DNA from: Steromphala cineraria
Lineage: Eukaryota > Mollusca > Gastropoda > Trochida > Trochidae
Direction: 5' to 3'
DNA length: 64,000 nt
Assembly (NCBI GenBank): GCA_916613615.1
Contig: OU744730.1
Coordinates: 37,557,315-37,621,314, forward strand
Position 1 is the stretch's first letter. The number at the start of each line of letters is the position of its first letter. Shown in pieces: positions 1 through 11,669 of the stretch. The notes beneath the pieces were generated by a model. It made no database searches, was not told the origin of the DNA, and was given only the letters and a program-made list of their open reading frames with translations. A program made the position numbers and the translations under genes.

Positions 1-300
1 CTCCCGAGAGACACAGCACCCGCAGAACCCCACGTAAGTGGACCCGAGTCGGAGGGGACTAGGTCCAATTCGTGAATAAATAGCTTGAGGATAAGGCGGA
101 AGAAAATCCCCAATCGACAAGGGGAGAGCGCCTGCCGTCTCGAACTCAAGTGCAACCGGATTATCTAAGAGGAAAGCACCTGGAGCGCTTCGCCAGTATC
201 AAGCAACCAAGCGTCGCACCCCCTGACCCACCAGCGTCAGAAGTGTCAGGCGCTAGTCCCAGGTGGACATGACCCCTTCTGTCCCGCGAACCTGAGCAAA
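1..300. other. GC-rich leader of satellite-like region
   Basis: The sequence is GC-rich and continuous in style with the tandem repeats that follow, with words such as AGCGTC, CCAAGCG and TCCCCNNTCGAC. I see no complete repeat unit, gene or RNA in it. It is probably a diverged edge of the same satellite domain. Confidence 0.4.
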
Positions 301-1240
301 AGAAGCACTACCAAGTGACAAGCGTCAATCACCTCTCCAACCAGGTGCTCCCCCTAGAGGGACGCTCCCTTAAGCTAAGAGTGAGATACACGAGCGCGAG
401 GAGCGGCCAAGCACACGTTAATCCCCAATCAACGGACCGTGAGAGCTCACAAACCAATCAGCGTCAATCACCGCTCCACTCAGGCGTTCCCCCTAGAGGG
501 ACGCTCCCCTTAGTTAAGAGTGAGAGACGTGAGCGCGAGGGGCGGCCAAGCCCACATTAGTCCCCGATCAGCGGAGCGGAAGAGCTCACCAAACAATCAG
601 CGTTGATCACCTCTCCACTCAGGCGTACCCCCTAGAGGGACGCTCACCTGAGCTAAGAGTGAGAGGCGAGAGGCGGCCAAGCCCACAAGCGCACATTAAT
701 CCCCGATCAGCGGAGCGGGGAGAGCTCACAAACCAATCAGCGTCAATCACCTCTCCACTCAGGTGTTCCCCCTACAGGGACGCTCACCTGAGCTAAGAGT
801 GAGAGACATGAGCGCGAGTGGCGGTTAAGCACACAAGCGCACATTAATGCCAGATCAGCGGAGCAGGGAAAACTCACCAACCAATCAGCGCCAATCAACT
901 CTCCATTCAGGCGTTCCCCCTAGAGGGACGCTCACCTGATCAAAGAGTGAGAGATGTGAGCGCGAGGGGCGGTCAAGCACACAAGCGCACATCAACCCCC
1001 GATCAGCGGAGCAGGGAGAGAGTTCAGAGCTAACTAATTAGCGTCAGACGCAATTCCAACGTAGACACGAACAGTGAGATCGCCTCACCTTCTGTCCCGT
1101 GACCCCAAGCGTCAAGCGCACTACCAAGCCACATGCGTCCCCACCTCTTCACTCAGGCGATCTCCCTAGAGGGAAGCTCCCCTGAGTTAAGAGTGAGAGA
1201 CACGCGCGCGAGAGAGCGCCCAAGCGCACGTCCAATCAAT
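301..1240. repeat. GC-rich tandem repeat, unit about 140 bp
   Basis: At least five degenerate units follow one another. The landmark GTGAGA after TAAGA falls at 381, 520, 659, 799 and 947, giving spacings of 139, 139, 140 and 148 bp. A further copy lies at 1193. Each unit runs through AATCACC..CTCCACTCAGGCGTTCCCCCTA, then GGGACGCTC, GAGCGCGAGG and ATCAGCGGAGC. More diverged copies occur near 1,345-1,460 and 2,090-2,180. The open frames here are by-products of repetition. Confidence 0.85.
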
Positions 1241-1500
1241 GCCTACTCACTAGTAGACGCTAGGGAAGCGCACAGGCACGCGCGAAGCGTGTGGCGCTTG
1301 CCCAATCCGTGAACTTGAGCGCCAAGCACACTAATAGCGACACACGTCAGTCCCCTCCCCCCAGGCGCTTCCCATAGCGGAAAGCTCCCCTGAGTTAAGA
1401 GCGAGAGACACGAGCGCGAGGAGGCGGCCAATCGCACAAGCACACGTCCCAGCAAGCGCATAAGCGCACGTCCAAGCAAGCGCCTACTCGATAGTAGACA

Positions 1501-1860
1501 CTAGGGAACATACGTCCGACACCAGGGAGGACGGAATGTCAAACTCCCCTGCGTCCTCGGAAATAATGAGGTCCGATCTCTCCGGCGACACGCCATGCCT
1601 GTGGCGGCAGACGAACCCTGGGTCAGGCGCCTAGAAGCCTTGCAGCGGCTCTGCGACTCGCTCTTCCGGATGGAAGAGCGGTAGCGCCTGTGCTGCTCGG
1701 GGGAGAGATCCTCACACTCCACGCACCGGTTATCCTCCGGGCAATTGTCCCTACAAAGGAGACAGACGACATGGGGGTCGTAGCTCGCCGACTTGCGTGA
1801 CCTGCACCGTCCGCAGAACGCCCGGTACGGGGTCGCTGAGTCGCAGCGAACTAAGTCCAT
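1501..1860 (-). CDS. Cys-rich ORF, probable TE-derived zinc-binding fragment
   Basis: This is a 119-codon frame from an internal ATG; the frame stays open seven codons further upstream. Counting from the ATG, Cys residues sit at about 16 and 19 (CGRC), 33 and 36 (CLLC), 40, and 46 and 49 (CVEC). The segment DPHVVCLLCRDNC precedes NRCVECEDLS. Two or more CxxC pairs followed by a basic, Ser/Arg-rich tail suggest a zinc-binding module. I have an impression of similar Cys-rich blocks in ORF1/gag-like proteins of invertebrate retroelements, but cannot confirm it. It lies between GC-rich satellite blocks and no RT or integrase is next to it. It may be a relic or a chance frame. Confidence 0.35.
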   Translation of the reverse strand: MDLVRCDSATPYRAFCGRCRSRKSASYDPHVVCLLCRDNCPEDNRCVECEDLSPEQHRRYRSSIRKSESQSRCKASRRLTQGSSAATGMACRRRDRTSLFPRTQGSLTFRPPWCRTYVP

Positions 1861-2221
1861 CCCCTGTAAGGGTTGTGACAAGCGAGCGCTAGGCGTCTGC
1901 GAGTCAATCCAATGGGGGAGAGAACGCGTAGAGCGTCTCTAACACCCCTGTCCAACGGGGGGGAGAGCGCGGCCGCGCCTCACTCACCGAATCCTATCCT
2001 GAACCTCAGGCGCCAGCGGCAGCCTATGCAGCGCCGGTCAGACGAACTTGCACGACAAGCGCACACAAGTGCCACGCGTCAGTCGACCCTCCGCTCAGCC
2101 GCTTCCCATGGAGGGAGCTCCCCTGAGTTAAGGGCGAGAGCCACGAGCACGAGGTAACGCCCACGCACAAGCACACGTCCAACCAAACACCACGGGACTA
2201 GCGCACAGCGGTAGAAGTCCA

Positions 2222-2860
2222 GACGCCAAGTGCGCGAGACACCTAGCGCCAGGAAGGCGGCAGGCGGCAAGCGCAGGCGAAAACCAACGGCACACAAGTC
2301 ACCAAGCGTCAGGAAGACGACAGGTGACAAGCGCGGCCTAATCCAAACGCCACTAGCGTGCGAGACACCTAGCGGCAGGCGGCAAGCGCAGGCGAAATCC
2401 AACGGCACACGAGTCACCAACCGTCAGGAAGACGGCAGGCGACAACCGCGGCCTAATCCAAACGCCACTAGCGTGCGAGACACCTAGCGCCGGGAAGGCG
2501 GCAGGCGGCAAGCGCATGCGAAATCCAACGGCACACGAGTCACCAACCGTCAGGAAGACGGCAGGCGACAACCGCGGCCTAATCCAAACGCCAGTAGCGT
2601 GCGAGACACCTAGCGCCGGGAAGGCGGCAGGCGGCAAGCGCAGGCGAAATCCAACGGCACACGAGTCACCAACCGTCAGGAAGACGGCAGGCGACAACCG
2701 CGGCCTAATCCAAACGCCACTAGCGTGCGAGACACCTAGCGCCGGGAAGGCGGCAGGCGGCAAGCGCAGGCGAAATCCAACGGCACACGAGTCACCAACC
2801 GTCAGGAAGACGGCAGGCGACAAGCGCGGCAAGCGCCACACGAGATACCTAGCGCTAGGC
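2222..2860. repeat. 126-bp tandem repeat built from a ~63-bp dimer
   Basis: The word AATCCAAACGCC recurs at 2340, 2455, 2581 and 2707, with spacings of 115, 126 and 126 bp; the first unit has an internal deletion. Each unit holds two related halves, one with GGCAAGCGCAGGCGAAATCC and one with GGCGACAACCGCGGCCTAAT, so it is a higher-order dimer of about 63-bp monomers. Because 126 is a multiple of three, long repetitive frames stay open on both strands. These should not be read as genes. Confidence 0.9.
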
Positions 2861-3985
2861 AGGCGACAGGCGATCAAGTGTAGGTGGCAGTAGCGCTAGC
2901 TGTCACTGCAGCGAGGTAGAGCGACCGTCCGTCGCCCGGGCTGCACGTGCTGCACGTGCTGCACGACCGCAATCGACAACCCGTGCACCACCAGTCCAAG
3001 TTAACACGGCTGTGTCAACTAGCAAAAACCCCTGTCTGAAACACAGAATTCACTCGCGAGGAATGAAAACGAGAAAGACAGATGGAATACCTGACTTAGG
3101 TAAGCAATAGAGTCAATAAACAACAAAACACGTTAATTAATATAGCTCAATACAATCGGAAGAGATACAGAAACACGTCTGCACACTACCGACTCTGTAA
3201 TGTGAATGAATCTAATTGGATGACAGGTCACGCCACCTAGTGGGCTAGTGACGGGCGGATAACTCCGATTGTTCTGGGTAATGAAGTTTCATTACATCAG
3301 TGGGAATGAGTCGGTTGCATGTTATATGGCTAACAGGCTAAGGTCACTTGTCGGAGGTTAGTATCCAAATAATAGGTATCAAGTTGTTTACGCGCGTATG
3401 CATCGTTTTTGTATAAAACCAAACTTCAAATATAACGAATGGATATAATTTTTGCACAAGTACTCTTAAATAAGAAACAGCAACATATTGCTAAATGTAG
3501 TATCAAGCAGAACCAACCAAATTGTAATTAGCCTAAAGGCGACCTTCAAGCAAACACATGGATGCGCTTGCTTTCCAAGCCTAGCTAAAGGGGAGTAACC
3601 CGTCCATTATCATGTATTACGGTTAAAAATAAAAAACATACCCTTTTTTAATGGATTTCGCACCATGGGTATTAACTTTAGATAAAATGTATTTATATGT
3701 TCATATAATTCGATACCTGAAAAATAGGAATTTAACCTAGCACGCATTCACAAATTTACAGTTTTGTCAACAATTAATTTCAAAAGTAGTGAATTTCTGG
3801 ATTTTCTCTCAAATAGCATGGCGTTGTACAGAGCTGACATAGGTGTTTTATTTTCCAAACGGCACCATGGCTATTTGTTGTAAAAATATTTTTAAAATAT
3901 CCTCTTGTAGATAATTGAATGTTCTTTTATGATTGAACCTAGCACGGATTGTCAATTTTACCGTTTAGAAGATACAAGGCTGTAA
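2861..3985. other. Transition from GC-rich to AT-rich DNA, no gene seen
   Basis: Composition changes near 3,000 from GC-rich satellite to the AT-rich style of the rest of the window. A short triplication of CTGCACGTG lies at 2,940-2,962. I see no coding exon, RNA or clear transposon in the remainder. Confidence 0.5.
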
Positions 3986-3989
3986 AAAA

Positions 3990-4733
3990 GTGGTCCTACA
4001 GAAATCATCACCATTTCACGCTCCAGTGATTCCAACGCTTCAGTCAAATTTGCCGATATGAATGTCTCTGATTCTTGGACATGACGAAGGAACTGGTTAT
4101 TGACTTTCGAAGTAAACCATCTAAAATGCTTCCAGTCATAATAAATGGTGAATGTGCTGAGACTGTGTCGGAATATAAATATTTGGGAACCTACATTGAT
4201 TCTAAACTGAACTGGAATTCCAACATTAATGCCTTGTTTAACAAATGTCAACAACGTCTTCATCTCATGCGAAAACTCAGATCTTTCGATGTTAACCCCT
4301 CCGTCATGTCAACCTTTTATACAGCTTTTATTCAAAGCATATTAACATTTTCATTCCATTGTTGGTACGGGTCTCTCTCAGTTCATCTTAAATCTAAAGT
4401 TAACAAAATTGTGAACGTTGCGAGTAAGATTGCCTGTGTCAAGTTCGAGTGTTTAACTGATATATATGAGCGGCAAATCGTAAATCAAGCTGTCAAAATC
4501 ATATCTGACCCGACACATTCCCTTCATTCAGAATATCACCTTCTCCCTTCAGGCCGCCGCTACAAAGTTCCAGTTTTGAAAACTAAGAGAGCCCGTACAT
4601 CTTTTGTTCCTAACACAATATGTCTATTAAATAAATGTGAAAAGAGTTAAATGCATGTACATAAATATTTCATATGATTGTTCTCCTGTTCAAGCTCTGT
4701 GTTGATGTAAAACAAATTCCTGAAAAGGCAATA

Positions 4734-4736
<3 letters not shown>
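3990..4736 (+). pseudogene. 5'-truncated non-LTR retrotransposon, RT C-terminal part
   Basis: The open part (about 4,081-4,650) encodes the region downstream of the RT active site. It includes KELVIDF, EYKYLGTYIDSKLNWN, QQRLHLMRKL, FIQSILTF..WYG and LPSGRRY, ending near a stop at 4,648. A remnant VKFAD just upstream (about 4,045-4,065) is all that is left of the FADD active site, so there is an internal deletion. The same family is present at 6,880 and, more completely, at 46,660. The style matches a CR1/Rex-like LINE with the LPSGRR C-terminal motif. It ends in AATAAAG plus an (ATT)n tail, as expected of a target-primed insertion. Confidence 0.8.

Positions 4737-4784
<48 letters not shown>
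4737..4784. repeat. (ATT)n microsatellite tail
   Basis: About sixteen ATT triplets directly follow AATAAAG, at the 3' end of the LINE fragment. It probably arose from the LINE 3' tail. Confidence 0.95.
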
Positions 4785-4865
4785 CTTACAATTTATTACA
4801 CCTACACACGCGCTATTTCAAGTACAACATTTGCTATGCTACATTACATTATAAAAAGTCGATAG

Positions 4866-5574
4866 TTAAAGGCCTGAGAAGACTAACCTAGAGTAGAGTT
4901 CTAAAAATATTAACTTTTCACAGTTTTCAGCAAAGTTTAAAAAAAAAACGTTACTCCTTTACTATTTAAGTCATCTTAACATACTATACATCAATGGATG
5001 CGCTTGTTAAAGACACAAAAACTTTGTGTAGTACCTCATTATAAAAATATAAACACTAAACGAGTATTTAGCTAAATTATCTATTTCTTGAGATAAAGTT
5101 TGATATTTGCAACAGATGTCGCACCGCTCACCATTTCTTTACTTTTTCCTGCTCATAAACAAATAATATACGCAAATAAAGACAATTCTCTCCTCTACAC
5201 ACTGGTGAAAGAAATATGCCGATATCTTTATTGGTTCGGGATATATCAATGCTGAAAGACAAGTACCGTCAGTCATCTTGAGATAAAACTTGATATTTGA
5301 GACAGATGTCGCATCGTTTCTTTACTTTTTCGTTCAAATGTACAAATGACGCATTGGATTGAAGCTGGTTCTTCGCCCTTTGCAATGGTATAAATCATTT
5401 GAAATTTCGCCACCCCGTTCAAGAGAAACGAGTGCGAAAGAAGGATGGGGGTTCACAACTTTGATAGTAAGAAATTTACATGGAGATCGGTTTTCACTAT
5501 TTTCATTATTTGTCATACATATCATCACCATACATTGCTGAATCCGTTTGTCGTCGCTTGCGACTATATTTTTT
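4866..5574. other. Non-coding, with a duplicated ~60-bp word
   Basis: A segment beginning CTTGAGATAAAGTTTGATAT and running to CTTTACTTTTTC occurs at about 5,090-5,148. It recurs at about 5,276-5,332 with roughly 80-85% identity. I see no gene; this could be a relic of an unidentified element. Confidence 0.4.
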
Positions 5575-6870
5575 ATTATTATTCGCAGATGATATTATCC
5601 TGTTTTCGTCAACTGTACTGGGTCTGCAGAGACAAATATATGAATAAGAAAAATATTCTGATGAATAGAAACTTGCAGTGAATAGATCCAAATCGAAAGT
5701 TATGGTATTCAAAAATGGGGGGAAATTATCAAAAACTGAAACATGGCAATTTAAAGGGCTGGAGACTTTTTCTTTTTATAAATATTTGGGTGTATATTCC
5801 AGCAAAAACCTTTCCTGGGACAAACATTTTAACCAGGCTGCAACCCAAGCTAAAAAGATATTTATCGGAATTTGTAAACAAATACGTATCTTGGGCGGTC
5901 TCTCATACTAAACCTTCTTCAAAATTTTCGATGTTAAAATCAAACCAATATTATTGTATGGGTCAGAAATATGGGGTTTACAAAATACGGACGTTATTGA
6001 AAAGGTTCACCTGTTTGCATGCAAGAATTTTTTAGAAGTGAAACTAAATACACCTAGTGTTATGGTTTATGGCGAACTGGGGAGGTTTCCGCTACATATT
6101 TACTCGTCTATAAATGCTGTTAAATATTGGCTGAAACTTTTGTCAATGTCTTCTGATAGAATACCGAAAAAATGTTATAACATGATGTTACTGTATGATA
6201 AGAATGAACAAAGAAATTGGGCATCTAACGTTAAGAGTTTTCTTTTTTCTATTGGCTTTGGAAACATTTGGATTGAACAATATGTAGATTCTGAACCATT
6301 ATTTATTAGGTCACTTACTGTTAGACTGAAAGACATATTTTTGCAAACATGGTGTGAAAAAAACTATCTGTCAAGTAAATGTTTTTATTATTCACAGTTT
6401 AAAAATGATTTATTCAAAGAAGCTTACTAATCATGTGTTGATATACAAAAGTTTAAACGATCACTAGCAAGATTCAGATGCTCACCACACGATTTATTAA
6501 TTGAAAGCGGAAGACATAGAAATATTAAAAAAGAAGACCGGACTTTGTAATTTACATGTAGTTGAAGATGAATACCATTTTCTCTTTGTATGTCCATTAT
6601 ACGATTCATTACGTTGCAAATATATTAAACGGTACTATTATGTCCATCCCAATCTTATTAATTTTATAGTCTTATGAGCTGTAAAAATCAATTTACATTA
6701 CAAAATCTTGCCATGTATATCCATAATGCAATGATTTATAGAAAACATGTCATTTCACTTTAATAACTAAATACTTATTCATGTATAGCCCAACTATCAA
6801 TGTAAATGTACTATTGGCCTGAGGCCTCTTCAGTGCGGAAATAAAGATTGATTGATTGATTGATTATTAT
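5575..6870 (+). pseudogene. Decayed LINE (jockey/CR1-like), RT to C-terminal zinc motif
   Basis: Reading across frameshifts, the fragment starts at FADDIILFSST (about 5,585), continues through KSKVMVFKNGG, YKYLGVYSSKNLSWDKHF and YGSEIWGLQNTDVIEKVHLF, then the long frame at 5,954-6,430 (VYGELGRFPLHIY). It ends in a CxxH..HFLFVC zinc-knuckle-like block (about 6,545-6,600). At least two frame breaks make it dead. The 3' end has the palindromic word GGCCTGAGGCC, then AATAAAGATTG and an (ATTG)n tail at 6,846-6,866. The fragment at 58,625-59,290 has the same 3' word and belongs to the same group. Confidence 0.8.
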
Positions 6871-6879
6871 TATCCCTAA

Positions 6880-7885
6880 TAAATAAACTGTTACGTCTAG
6901 GTGTAACCTCCAATATTATCAGATGGGTTAAAGAATTTATGGTTAATCGCACACACTATGTAAGTGCTTATGGATGCCAATCTTCTATTACATCAACCTC
7001 CACAGTAGCTCCACAAGGCTGTGTTTTGTCGCCTTTATTTTTCATGTTGTACACCAATGGCTTTCAATCGTCATTTGATAATGTTTTTACTGTGAAGTTT
7101 GCAGATGATGCTGCTCTTACTGGTCTCATTTCTGATTCAGAACATAATTATCGTCAAGGCATTGAACTTTTCCTATCATGGTGTAGAGATAATTTTCTGT
7201 TTCTGAATGTAAAGAAAACCTAGGAAATGATTGTTGACCTTCGGCGGAAAAGGGAACCCTTAAATCCTATTAGAAATGACGATGAATAAAACATGTTTCT
7301 CCAAACATGTTGATTACATTTATTTAAAAAAAGGCCAACAGCAGCTCTATTTTCTTCGCTCCTTAAGATTTTTTTTCAATTGATTCATCTATTTTGACAG
7401 TCTTTTATCAAACTTTCATACAATGTGTGTTTAATTATAATTTTTTAAGTATGTTTGGAGGTTTGTCTGCTCGCAACAAAAGCAAAGTTTTCAAAATTGT
7501 TGATACTGCCAGCAAAGTCAGTGGAGTGCCATTCGAAAACATTTCTCTTATCTATGAGCGCTAGCTTGTAAAGAAGGGTACAAAAATTAGAACTGATAGC
7601 TCCCATACACTATCACATCATTTTGAACTTCTTCCTTCCGGACGCCGCTTTCGGCTACCTTCTTTAAAAACGAACAGAGTCCGACAACCCTTCATACCAG
7701 CAAGTATTCGTGAAATTAATAAATGTTTAGAAATTTCTAGTTGTAAATATTAACACCATTCAGCCTGTTATATCCTTTGAATATCTATATGTATGCTACT
7801 GAACTGTTGCCAGTGCATACATTAGATAGCCTGTCGTGAACATTAATTGGTCAATTCCTTAGGGGAAAATAAAGAAAATGTTTGA
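6880..7885 (+). pseudogene. Decayed LINE (CR1/Rex-like), RT palm to C-terminus
   Basis: It begins as IIRWVKEFMVN..., then VAPQGCVLSPLFF, VKFADDAALTGL and WCRDNFLFLNVKKT, where a TAG stop (7,221) interrupts what should continue EMIVDLRRKRE. After a deletion and frameshifts it resumes at LPSGRRFRLPSLKTNR (about 7,633) and stops at 7,752. The 3' end carries AATAAAG near 7,868. It starts directly behind the (ATTG)n tail of the previous LINE, so it is a separate insertion of the family also seen at 3,990 and 46,660. Confidence 0.8.
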
Positions 7886-8301
7886 AAAAGTACCAGTCCG
7901 GGCCAAAAAGTAACCCGTCTAAGGACTGGCGGACGGGCTATATTTTAAGAACACTGTTGTTGCTCACATTTTTATCAATGTATTATTCAGCTTTCGGTAG
8001 TGCAGTGTCATTTTTGTATCAGGAATTCAGGTGAAAAGGAAAAACATTATTATTGTTAAACTGAAAATAGAACTCAGTATCAAAGATAATTTCTGAACCT
8101 AACGTCATATATGGAGTCTCATGAATTATTTCGATTCGTTATATTTGACAAATTGTGTATTACCCTCAAAAGGGGTTGTCAACTGTTCTATAGATAGGAT
8201 ATATATTTACTCCGTTTAACATGAATCATTTCTGCTTAGAAATTGTAGCCTAATTTAGTTTTTATCCTTCATATTTCCAGAGACATTATATATACTCATG
8301 G

Positions 8302-8821
8302 TAATAATGGTTGACACCCCTAATAATTATAGGAAAGAAAAGTTATATATACAACTTTTACGTGTCATTTTCGATTTTTTCTTTTTAATATATGTTAGTA
8401 TAGTATGTACTCTTGTGAATAATGTCCTTGAACATGTGCTATTGTGCTAATAAAAAACATAATCGATAAAGGTGAATAAAAGAAAAACAATAATTTATTT
8501 TTAAAAATGTGATTATCCGACATCTTGAGATCCTGATATTGGTACATTGATACAGGTCATCAGTGTGCTCATTTTGGTTCTGTTAAATAATGGATAATTG
8601 TATCTGAAGAATTGTTGGTACTGAACCCAATTTTTACACAATACCTTTCGCGGAGCCTTATTCGATAATAAAATATAAAGTGCATGTACTTTATAGTTTG
8701 CATGATGTGTTAATGCAATTGGATGTCGAAAATACCAGAAATTTGATCAATGTTAATAATCCTTGCATTTAAAAAGCTCAAATCACTTTCCTGTATATAA
8801 TAGGGGTGTCAACCATTATTA
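8302..8821. mobile_element. 520-bp MITE with perfect 20-bp inverted termini
   Basis: TAATAATGGTTGACACCCCT at 8,302-8,321 is matched exactly by its reverse complement at 8,802-8,821. The similarity continues inward imperfectly, to AATTATAGG on the left and CCTGTATATAAT on the right. No coding capacity was seen inside. Terminal TA dinucleotides would suit a Tc1/mariner-type target, but the family is not established. Confidence 0.75.
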
Positions 8822-11170
8822 CTCTCTGATATTTCGAAACACGTCAGGCAAATGTAAGATGTAAATTTTGTATTGTATGTATCATGTGTAATGTATCTCA
8901 AGACGAAGGTTCCAAAAGACTGTTGGGGCAAGGTAACTTATGTAACCCGAAACGGGAATGATCTGATTATCTAGATGAGATAATGAGAGAGTCAAGAGTA
9001 GGAGTGGGGGCCATCTCAACACTAATGTTGGCATATTTACAAAATCAGAGAGTAGAGACTTTACTCGATGTCATTCACTTAAATGTATCCTTTAATTTTT
9101 AGAAATGATATGTTAACATGATCACATGAGTTACTTTTTAACAGAAAAATGAGACAAAAATGTAGGAAATACCCCTAATAATGATTCGCCTCGAGTTATC
9201 TCCTCTTAGTTCATGACCTTAGTCGCATCGTCCTTGAACCCTAAAGATGGCTCTCCAGCATGCCCGAGTCTCACTCTTCAATGTTTTGAACAAAAATAGC
9301 TATGCAGCTTGTTCACTGGCCAGGTCGAGGTTTGTATATATAAGGACGGTTGTTATTATTTATGCTTACAAGCTAACAACTTGTCATTTCATGAAGGGGT
9401 AATGGTGCACGCGCTTTAGCGAACTCATCAAATTAGTTCAATGTCAACGGGACATGACCAAGATGCATGGACAAGGTCCTTACAAGAGATGAAACGTTTC
9501 ACCCAACTGTCGAGATCTCATAGCCTGCTTGTTTCTAAAATACAACATGTTGAAAAAATGCTTTACATTTTGACACCCTATGCATTTAGATATCTTACTT
9601 AATTTAGTTCTATAAAAATAAGAATCTCTCATTACTTTGTATCCTTGTGTATGGGTTTTCAGTCAGATAAGGAATAAAGACCTGTATTTGAAAAATTACC
9701 ACAGGTATTGATGAGAAATTACTCTTAATCATTCATTGCCATGTTATCTAATAGAAAATTAATGAAAACCAATTATATTTAACATTTGTACAAAATAGAA
9801 TGCTTTTAACAAAACTTTGAAAAAATCCTGACTTTGGAAGTAGTGTCATGTGTTTTCAGTCATTTTTTTGAACCTCTGTTATTTAGAATATGCAGGACAG
9901 TTTTTCAAAGTTTATGTTTCATAATGACACAGAAAGTTGACAAAAGTCTGACTAAATATATTTAATTGATATTTTTAAAGTAAATATTATTCTAAATAAA
10001 AAAACTTTGATTCATCATATTTCATAATGAAAAATCAAAAACATGAAACACTGGGTTTAGAGGGTGACCTAACTATTTCTCCGACAGGAATATCAGTTCT
10101 GATAGTTTAAGGTGCTTTGATAAAAGCTTCTCTTGGAGTTTGTCCATATTTTTTTAAAATGTATTGTGCACTATTGGAAAATCATTCAAAACCACTGAGA
10201 TAACATTTAAAGTTTTGAAAATAAATTTGATAAGAAAAAACACTGAAAACGATGAATATATTTTTTCTTAAAATGGCAAGTGACAATAAATATTATCACA
10301 TCAAGACATCTCATTATGTAAAGAATTACAAGGAAATTAGGTGGACAGTTATTAGAGCAAGGTTTGAAAATAAAAAGACTTTCTTTCCCATATAAAATTG
10401 GTATTAGAAAATTTGCTTTAAATGTGATGTTTTTTATGTTTTGGCCATAATATTTTTTCTTAAGCAAATTATATTTTAAATGACTATTCCTAGATGCACC
10501 TATGAACCCTCTGCTGCAAATAATCCACAAGATACTTTAATATCCCTTTTGATAGGTTCACAAAAGGGAGTCGAAATTTCTGACCGAAAACACATGATGA
10601 CTGAAAACAGATGACTTGACGATACCTTATGATAATTGGTTATAACAACCCCAAAGGAGGAGATTGATCAGTTGACAGTTTCTACACAATGTTCACAATA
10701 GCTTACTTCATACTGAGATTAGCATTGTTTTTATTTCAAACAAAACCTTAGCTATAAATATTGTACTGACTTGATTTGTTTTTGTGTAGGCAAACTGTCG
10801 GAGAAATTATCAGAATATATTGTGGTTGTCCTTGTTATGAATAACTATACTGTAGGGTTCTAGAGATCCACTTTCGAGGTCAGTTGGTTATTTGTGCTTT
10901 ACATGAAATGAAATTCTCTTAGTTTACTAAATTTACAACAACCGATATATATTGACATGTTTTGTTGTTTTGAAAGTTTTTTATTCACTTCATTGGATAC
11001 AATCAAGTATGTTTGGTAATGTACAGGAAGATAACTAGATGAATAATGGCAATGTCATACATTTTTACAATCAGCACTGGGAAATAATTAACATAAATGG
11101 TGTACATTGGTATCATTTGTGATCCATAGTAGAATTAGTTGAAATTTTCAAGGATGTTCCGTCTGTCATG
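8822..11170. other. AT-rich non-coding stretch
   Basis: No exon, RNA gene or clear transposon was recognised. A 13-bp inverted pair (ATTTCTCCGACAG near 10,076 and its complement near 10,797) may mark a degraded ~0.7-kb element. The first exon of GOT2, encoding the transit peptide, could lie here or upstream, but I could not identify it. Confidence 0.4.
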
Positions 11171-11174
11171 CTGA

Positions 11175-11560
11175 GTTTAAGGGGACAGCTTTTCTCAGAA
11201 ACTATTTAGGATAGAGTAACCAAATTTGCTGTGTGTTTTCATGGTATCAATACCTTGATGAAGTTTGAAAATCAGAACCACAAAATTATTTTTTACGGAG
11301 TTATTGCCCTTTGTCTGTGTTTTTAGACTCTATTCGAGGGTGTCATCAAAGGGGACAAGTTTTCTCAAAAACTATTTAAGATAGAATAAAAAAAATTGCA
11401 GTGTGTCTTTAGGGTATCAATACCTTGATGGAGTTCAAATGCAAGTAAATACAATTACTTATTACAGAGTTACAGCCCATTTAGGAAATATTGGGAGCTT
11501 TAGTGAAAACATATTTGGCGGGGGATGTTGATGACCTCGTCTTCTTGTTTTGCCTAAAAA
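11175..11560. mobile_element. Pearl-like repeat, family A (two units)
   Basis: Two diverged units of about 160-180 bp each begin AAGGGGACA then TTTTCTCA(G/A)AAACTATTTA, and pass through TATCAATACCTTGATG. They end with a TGATGACC..GTCTTCTTG block near 11,530. The same sequence, with its CCGT microsatellite head, is at 36,745-37,690. Confidence 0.75.
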
Positions 11561-11669
11561 TCATAGAATTTATCAAAAGTTAATGTTTTATTTTGTCAAA
11601 AACCTTGAAATAGCATATCGTAATGTGTATTGATCAAATCGATTTGCTATGAGATATTGAGATATATAT

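Noticed and set aside
2230..2893. Long open frames on both strands in the 126-bp repeat
   Set aside because: The repeat length is a multiple of three, so frames stay open by periodicity; the proteins are pure repeats of the DNA unit.
10076..10809. Transposon bounded by ATTTCTCCGACAG inverted repeats
   Set aside because: Only 13 bp match, with no flank duplication or internal signal.
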